Assembly (NCBI GenBank): GCA_041676705.1 | Contig: JBAYRL010000001.1 | Coordinates: 496,001 to 560,000, forward strand | DNA: 64,000 nt | Direction: 5' to 3' | Origin: Acidimicrobiia bacterium | GTDB lineage: Bacteria; Actinomycetota; Acidimicrobiia; Acidimicrobiales; SKKL01 | Shown here: positions 58,912-64,000 of the stretch, in pieces | Position numbering within the stretch: position 1 is the stretch's first letter | Layout of the letters: each line of letters opens with the position of its first letter | Program-made: the position numbers and the translations under genes | The notes under the pieces: model-generated | What the model was told of the DNA's origin: nothing | The model's database searches: none | The model's input: only the letters and a program-made list of their open reading frames with translations

Positions 58912-61141
58912 GATTGTGACCACCCGCGCGCAATACACCTTTTTGGCAGAAATGGGGCTGTTATGCATGTCTTTGACGGTCATATTCAGCTTCAGCCGAA
59001 TCTTCGTGGGCGGAGATTGGTTATGGCCCCTAATAATCACGGCCGTTTTAACCCACTGGGTTTCGGCCACCTGGCGTAACATCCCCGCACCTACATCTAT
59101 CCAGATAGCGGCCGTTCTGGTTGGGACTACGACCGCCGCCGCATGGCTTTTAGCACCTGAAACCATGAGGTTCTGGCTACCAAGCGCCAACACCTTCCAT
59201 CGTTTCGGCGAACTATTGAACCAAGCTGCACATCAATACACCCAGGCGCGGGCACCAATTGAAGCCACCGATGGATTCGTATTAGCCACCATTGTGGGTG
59301 TGGTAGTAGTCGGATTGATGGCTGAAATTGGCACCTTCACCATCTTCACGCCACTACAGGCCATCATTCCAATGGTCACCTTGTTTGGCTTGACCTCGGT
59401 GTTGGGAAATGGACGTAATGCCACTTTCTTCACCCTCATGTTCGTGGCCTCGGCCACCATGTTTTTCCTCGGCTACAACCGGTCGTTGTTCGATGTCAAA
59501 CGAACTCGTTGGGTAAACCACAGTGCCGATGAAACTAACTCCACCCTGCTACGAAGCGGCGTAATCTTAGCCACCATCACCCTGGCAGTAATCGCAGTCG
59601 TCGGTCCCGCACTGCCCGACACCTTAGAACGCGCCTGGTGGAGCTGGCACGAACCAAACGCCAGCTTGGGAGCCGAGGGAGACCGACAAATAATCAGTCC
59701 TCTAGTGGACATACAGGGTCGCCTAGTAAACCAATCTCGAGAGATTGCCTTCACCGTAGAATCACCCCAGGGCGCGTACTGGCGGCTCATGGCACTTGAC
59801 CAATTCGACGGACAAACCTGGCAAGCAACCTCGAGATTTCGCAGTGTCAACGGACGCTTCGACCTGGCTCTAGAACGCGGCGACGAGCTTATGCAACAGG
59901 TACGCATTGAAACGCTCAGTTCTGATTACCTACCCGCCGCTGCTCGACCGGTAGCCGTATTCACCGCCAACCGCCAAGTGGCTTTTGACGACCATTCGAC
60001 CGCTTTGCTGTTAGAACATCGCACCGAAGCTGGCTTCGAGTACGTGGTGAACTCGGTACTACCCACCTTCGATTCTGAAACTTTACGGACCGCCCCAACC
60101 GATCTGCCCGGCGCTTTAGCGGAACGCTATTTGCAACTACCCGAACTTGATCCTCGAATCTACGAACTGGCCACCGAACTCACCCAAGAATCGGCCACAC
60201 CCTACGATGCTGCGTTAGCACTACAGAATTTCTTCAGAACCGAGTTTGCCTACGATATCGATATTGACTCTGGCTCCGGCGAAACCGCGCTAACTCAGTT
60301 TCTCTTTGAAGACCGCCGGGGATATTGCGAACAATTTGCAGCTTCCTACGCTGCCATGGCAAGAAGTATTGGCCTGGCAGCTCGGGTAGCGGTGGGCTTC
60401 ACCGAGGGTGACCAGTCGCCCACCGACCCTACGCAGTTCATAGTGCGCGGCAAACATTCACATGCGTGGCCCGAAGTCTATTTTCCGTCAATCGGTTGGG
60501 TACCTTTTGAACCTACGCCCGGACGTTACTCTCCTGGAAGCGAAGCTTGGACCGCGCTAAGTGCTGAAGTGGCCGAAGAAGAGAACGAGGCCATCAATAC
60601 CGAGGTCGAAACACCGCCAGCGCTGCCCTCCGATGATTTCTTTCTTCCCGAAGACATTTTTCCCGAATTTGAAACCGGAGCGGTAAACACCCCCGACGAC
60701 GCACAAAGATCAACGACTAATAGTGGCCTGCGATTGTTGGCCATGGTGTTGGCGACGGTTGTGGGTTGGGTAATCGCCACAAGCGGTGTGCGGCGTTTGC
60801 ATCGATGGTGGCAAGACCGCCAAGACCGTACCGCCAAAGCAAAAATTCTTCGTGCCTGGCAACGGGTGGAACGCAGCTATGCCCGCCGCGATAGTCATCG
60901 CGACCAATCAGAAACCTATGCCGAGTTTGCCAACCGGATTGCTAGTGATCAGCGTAGGCCACAGCCACGATTAGAAGCCTTGGCCAATTTGGCGACAGAG
61001 GCCCATTTTGCCCCGCTAGCACCCGAAGGCAGCGATGTGGCGCTTATGCAGCGACTTTCGGATGAAGAAGTTCGCGAGTTACGACACCGCCGAAGCTGGC
61101 CAGAGCGCTTGCTAGACGCGGCACGACCTCGGCTCAATTAG
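58904..61141 (+). CDS. TgpA-like membrane transglutaminase
   Basis: The 745-residue protein has about six N-terminal membrane helices (DUF3488 region), an extracytoplasmic transglutaminase core with catalytic Cys in GYCEQFAASYAAMARSIG, His in KHSHAWPEVYFP and FEPTPGR (acidic residue position, Glu where many have Asp), a linker, a further membrane helix near 610-630 and a cytoplasmic DUF4129-type tail. It may be a peptidase or crosslinking enzyme at the cell surface. It completes the moxR/DUF58/transglutaminase module common in actinobacteria. Confidence 0.9.
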   Translation: MGEIVTTRAQYTFLAEMGLLCMSLTVIFSFSRIFVGGDWLWPLIITAVLTHWVSATWRNIPAPTSIQIAAVLVGTTTAAAWLLAPETMRFWLPSANTFHRFGELLNQAAHQYTQARAPIEATDGFVLATIVGVVVVGLMAEIGTFTIFTPLQAIIPMVTLFGLTSVLGNGRNATFFTLMFVASATMFFLGYNRSLFDVKRTRWVNHSADETNSTLLRSGVILATITLAVIAVVGPALPDTLERAWWSWHEPNASLGAEGDRQIISPLVDIQGRLVNQSREIAFTVESPQGAYWRLMALDQFDGQTWQATSRFRSVNGRFDLALERGDELMQQVRIETLSSDYLPAAARPVAVFTANRQVAFDDHSTALLLEHRTEAGFEYVVNSVLPTFDSETLRTAPTDLPGALAERYLQLPELDPRIYELATELTQESATPYDAALALQNFFRTEFAYDIDIDSGSGETALTQFLFEDRRGYCEQFAASYAAMARSIGLAARVAVGFTEGDQSPTDPTQFIVRGKHSHAWPEVYFPSIGWVPFEPTPGRYSPGSEAWTALSAEVAEEENEAINTEVETPPALPSDDFFLPEDIFPEFETGAVNTPDDAQRSTTNSGLRLLAMVLATVVGWVIATSGVRRLHRWWQDRQDRTAKAKILRAWQRVERSYARRDSHRDQSETYAEFANRIASDQRRPQPRLEALANLATEAHFAPLAPEGSDVALMQRLSDEEVRELRHRRSWPERLLDAARPRLN

Positions 61142-61232
61142 CCGAAATATTTAACGCGCTTTATGGGGATGATTCGCCGTAGTTCGGAGGGCTCACCACC
61201 GCGTGTGACTTTAGGTGATCGCAGCGCAGCGA

Positions 61233-61616
61233 TTAGCGGTCGTTATCTTCGCCTCGGAAGCGTTCCCGCATCCGTTGACTGGTGTTACCAAAGTAATCTC
61301 GCACGCCAGCGTTTCTCACCGCACCGGTAACTTGCTCTAGGCCAGCGCGGCCCAGCTTGCGGGCGTTGCGTTCAAAGAACAGTGCCGAGGTCAGCATGAC
61401 TAGGAAGCCCAAGAACGCGAACCAGAACGAAATTGACAAGGTCAGCACCATGGCCACTACGCCAGCAACAAACGCCACCGTAGCGATTTTGAGGTTGCGA
61501 AAGGCATGCGTGTAGAGAGTGGTGGTAGCAACTTCGTGAGCTAAAGCAGGATCACTCTCATAGAGTTGCGCCTCAATTTGCTTGAGGATGCGTTGCTCCT
61601 CTTCTGAAAGCGGCAC
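61233..61616 (-). CDS. DUF3040 family membrane protein
   Basis: I start at GTG 61616, which follows GGGAG by 5 bases and gives the family's typical N-terminus MPLSEEEQRILKQIE (127 residues). Two adjacent membrane helices (about 48-90) are followed by a basic tail. DUF3040 proteins are actinobacterial and of unknown function. It is convergent with the transglutaminase gene and lies downstream of dinB. Confidence 0.85.
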   Translation of the reverse strand: MPLSEEEQRILKQIEAQLYESDPALAHEVATTTLYTHAFRNLKIATVAFVAGVVAMVLTLSISFWFAFLGFLVMLTSALFFERNARKLGRAGLEQVTGAVRNAGVRDYFGNTSQRMRERFRGEDNDR

Positions 61617-61713
61617 GGTTACTCCCTTTACCCGAGGCACGATTGCCCCTACATCTCTGAGCTTCAGTCTCGCACACGAGTGATCAATTCACAACGCACC
61701 AGATGGCCAAACC

Positions 61714-63018
61714 CTATTTTTCATTGGGACCCCACTGTTGTGAGCCTCTTCGAATAGGCCTCAGACCTTCATCTGTGATGGTTGCGGCCGAGCCTATGGC
61801 GTCTTCCCCAAAACGATCTCGAATGGCATCTAACACTTGGTCGGTGTCGGCCAGATTGGGTTGCCCGGTCGCAAGGATAGGTGGATTCAAAGCAAAACTA
61901 TCGTCAAAAAACGACAGTTGGCTATTCATCGGTGCTTTGGCCGACAACAAATTCGAAACACCGACCCCCAAAAGCCTTACCCCACGCTCCGGATAAATTC
62001 GACGCAGTAATTGTTGGGCCACCTGGGCTATTTCACGAGCCGAATTAGTTCCCTCTTTAATGGTTTGAGAGCGGGTCAAGGTCTCAAAATCGCCGTAGCG
62101 CAGCTTTAGCTGCACCGTCCGACCCACTAGATCGCTCTTGCGCAAACGCCTTGCCACGGCATCGCTTTGGCGCAAGACCTCCCGTCGAAGCTCATCAAAA
62201 TCGTGGATATCAGTGGCGAAGGTTTCTTCATGGCTCACCGATTTGGCAGGGGCGTCGGGAACGACCTCACGGTCATCGATGGCGTGGGCCAGTCGATTAA
62301 GCTGTTCAGCCACCCCTCGGCCAACCGCAGCCGTCAAACGGACTAGCGGAACAGCCGCCAAATCACCAACGGTCGTGATGTGCAATACCCGCAGTTTGGC
62401 CAAGGTCGCTGGTCCAACCCCCCACAGCCGTTCAACTGGCAGGGCCTGCACGAAGCCAAGTTCTTCACTCGGGGCAAGCACCTTAACCCCAAGCCCTGGC
62501 GTTACCTGGTGGTGATTCACTTTTGGTTTAGCGGACACCGAGGCCAGCTTCGCTACAAATTTCGATGAGGCCACGCCAACCGAGGCCTGAAGACCTTCCT
62601 CAGCAAAAATACGTTCTCGTATTTTGGTGGCGATCTGATGACCATTGCCGTGCAAGCGTTCCGCTCCGCTCACATCGATAAAAGCCTCGTCGAGCGCCAG
62701 TGGTTCTACCAAAGGGGAATAGCTCCGGTAGATGGCCAACAATCGTTTGGAAACCTGCTGGTACAAAGCGTGGTCGCCGGCCAGAAACACCGCCTGAGGG
62801 CAGAGCTTCTTGGCACGCGCCGATGGCATTGCCGAAAATACGCCGTATTTGCGTGCCTCATAGGAAGCTGCCGCTACTACACCCCTGGCGCCGGTTCCGC
62901 CCACCACCACTGGTAAACCTATGAGTTCTGGCCGACGCAGCAGCTCTACTGAGACGTAGAACGCGTCCATGTCCACATGCAAAATGACCCGAGGGCTCTC
63001 AGGCATCGAACGATTCAC
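61714..63018 (-). CDS. dinB: DNA polymerase IV (Y family)
   Basis: The 434-residue Y-family polymerase has HVDMDAFYVSVE and EPLALDEAFIDVSG with the three catalytic carboxylates, LWGVGPATLAKL (HhH) and a little-finger domain. Near the end SQLSFFDD is a beta-clamp-binding motif, as in functional DinB. It carries out translesion synthesis. ATG 63018 overlaps the NUDIX stop (ATGA); ATG 63006 is an alternative. Confidence 0.95.
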   Translation of the reverse strand: MNRSMPESPRVILHVDMDAFYVSVELLRRPELIGLPVVVGGTGARGVVAAASYEARKYGVFSAMPSARAKKLCPQAVFLAGDHALYQQVSKRLLAIYRSYSPLVEPLALDEAFIDVSGAERLHGNGHQIATKIRERIFAEEGLQASVGVASSKFVAKLASVSAKPKVNHHQVTPGLGVKVLAPSEELGFVQALPVERLWGVGPATLAKLRVLHITTVGDLAAVPLVRLTAAVGRGVAEQLNRLAHAIDDREVVPDAPAKSVSHEETFATDIHDFDELRREVLRQSDAVARRLRKSDLVGRTVQLKLRYGDFETLTRSQTIKEGTNSAREIAQVAQQLLRRIYPERGVRLLGVGVSNLLSAKAPMNSQLSFFDDSFALNPPILATGQPNLADTDQVLDAIRDRFGEDAIGSAATITDEGLRPIRRGSQQWGPNEK

Positions 63019-63500
63019 ATTCTCTTGACCACAGTTTCGCCAGGGTGAGCGCCATGTACGTGGTAATTAAACCAGCGACCGTCATCCCATCGCTCTTCCA
63101 ACCAGGCCTCTAAGGGCTCACGAACCCACGGGTGGTTGGTGGCCAAACGTGCGCTACAAGCCTCAACATGCACCCAATCAGCGTCAATGACAATTCCATC
63201 GGGATCATCGATACGGAGGTCACCTTCATAACCAATGGCTAGGTGGGCTTCAAAGCGCATTCGCCAACCCATGTCCGGCGCCACCGTCTCAAGCCTATAC
63301 AGCGGGCCCAGCCAGTTATTGACCGTAAGGCCCGTCTCTTCAAAGACTTCACGAGCGAGACCCTCGATTAGGTTCTCACCTTCATCGATTACTCCCCCCG
63401 GCGGGCTCCAATCAGATCGACCGTTTCGACGTTTGTTGTGTACCAACAACAGCCCTTGCGAGCTCATGATGATGGCACCACCTACCAGCCATTCACGCAT
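63015..63500 (-). CDS. NUDIX hydrolase
   Basis: The 161-residue protein has a complete Nudix box, GGVIDEGENLIEGLAREVFEETGL when read in two parts: GGVIDEGENLIEG and LAREVFEETGL, preceded by DWSPPGG. It should hydrolyse a nucleoside diphosphate linked to another group; the substrate is unknown. It lies 12 bases after the glycosyltransferase and overlaps dinB, so the three probably form one operon. Confidence 0.92.
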   Translation of the reverse strand: MREWLVGGAIIMSSQGLLLVHNKRRNGRSDWSPPGGVIDEGENLIEGLAREVFEETGLTVNNWLGPLYRLETVAPDMGWRMRFEAHLAIGYEGDLRIDDPDGIVIDADWVHVEACSARLATNHPWVREPLEAWLEERWDDGRWFNYHVHGAHPGETVVKRM

Positions 63501-63512
63501 AACACCATTCTT

Positions 63513-64000
63513 TCATGTCTCAGGCGAAGCGGTGCGCCGCCCAACCCTAAAGCGATCACGAATACCCCACCAGGTGACCAACCGCATGGCTTCCACAACA
63601 ATGGTTCCCGACATTTTTGATACGCCCCGGAGACGATCAGTGAAGGCAATCGGAACTTCCACCACGTCTCCACCGTTACGAACCGCGGCGTAGGTCATCT
63701 CAACCTGGAAGGCATAACCTTCAGCACTGATCGTGTCCAAGTTGATTTCGCGCAGGAGGCTCGCCCGGTAGGCACGGTAGCCAGCGGTGAGATCTTGCAC
63801 CGGAATTTTTAATGCCCAGGAAGCGTATTTATTGGCCCAACGTGACAACAGCAAACGGTGGAACGACCAGTTGGGAATTGACCCTCCTGGTACGTAGCGC
63901 GAGCCAATAACCAAGTCGGCACCAGATTCAATGGCACCGTAGAGCTCGGGTAGCGCCGCTGGAGGATGACTGAAGTCGGAATCCATCTCAAACATGACCT
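63513..64000 (-). CDS. Dolichol-phosphate-mannose synthase-like glycosyltransferase, 5' end outside window
   Basis: The reading frame enters from the right edge; the visible part has 162 residues. It contains the DxD-type motif in VMFEMDSDFSHPP, DLVIGSRYVPGG, RWANKYASWALKIPVQDLTAGYRAY split around the conserved D-x-T-x-G-Y/F-x-x-Y/F, and VEVPIAFTDRLRGVSKM. These are marks of GT2 polyprenyl-phosphate mannosyltransferases (Ppm1/DPM1). It supplies polyprenol-linked mannose for glycoconjugates. The N-terminal nucleotide-binding strand is not in the window. Confidence 0.9.
   Translation of the reverse strand, partial: VMFEMDSDFSHPPAALPELYGAIESGADLVIGSRYVPGGSIPNWSFHRLLLSRWANKYASWALKIPVQDLTAGYRAYRASLLREINLDTISAEGYAFQVEMTYAAVRNGGDVVEVPIAFTDRLRGVSKMSGTIVVEAMRLVTWWGIRDRFRVGRRTASPET

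Overview
The window looks like one contiguous piece of an actinomycetotal (Actinobacteria) chromosome of moderate GC (mid-50s by eye, not computed). Three markers support this: a mycothiol-synthase-like acetyltransferase, a bacterial proteasome activator (PafE/Bpa) ending in GTYL, and a division cluster with SepF and a DivIVA/Wag31 protein but no FtsA. The class Acidimicrobiia is my best guess, but this is inference. I saw no tRNA, rRNA, CRISPR array, prophage or insertion sequence.

Layout. 1-10 kb: histidine genes hisI (cut by the left edge) and hisD-C-B-A-F, split by a solitary GroES-like gene and a plus-strand cassette (DUF4242 protein, acyl-CoA-dehydrogenase-like flavoprotein, NitT/TauT-type ABC importer). 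10-14 kb: nth, mshD-like, VIT1/CCC1-type transporter, rlmN. 14-24 kb: menaquinone genes (menG, menF, menD, menH, menA, menE) in alternating orientation, then an SDR and a nitroreductase. 24-32.8 kb: dnaE, pafE, a phosphodiesterase-like gene, an Rrf2 regulator, rluD, lspA and a TraR/DksA-like gene. 33-36 kb: ileS. 36-54 kb: a long minus-strand dcw cluster, in transcription order mraZ-rsmH-ftsL-ftsI-murE-mraY-murD-ftsW-murG-murC-murB-ftsQ-ftsZ-pgeF-sepF-yggT-divIVA. 54-56.6 kb: a lipoate-ligase-like gene, menC and a small conserved gene. 56.7-61 kb: a MoxR/DUF58/transglutaminase operon. 61-64 kb: DUF3040, dinB, a NUDIX hydrolase and a partial glycosyltransferase.

How the parts work together. 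The dcw genes are almost all joined by 1-14 base overlaps and appear to be driven by a sigma70-type promoter 5' of mraZ, which is overlaid by five MraZ boxes at exact 10-bp spacing. The men genes supply menaquinone for respiration; menB is not in the window. Two expected genes are missing from otherwise tight operons: hisH (between hisB and hisA) and murF (between murE and mraY).

Most striking features. (1) The GroES-like protein ends in GLYL, matching the GxYL tail of the PafE encoded 28 kb away and the GQYL tails by which mycobacterial proteasome activators dock, which suggests an undescribed heptameric proteasome partner. (2) Thirteen genes have a TANNNT hexamer 6-8 bases before the start codon, the architecture of leaderless mRNAs; at menD/menH two such hexamers overlap in one symmetric bidirectional promoter. 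(3) A 27-bp Rrf2/IscR-like palindrome lies in front of the ABC cassette.
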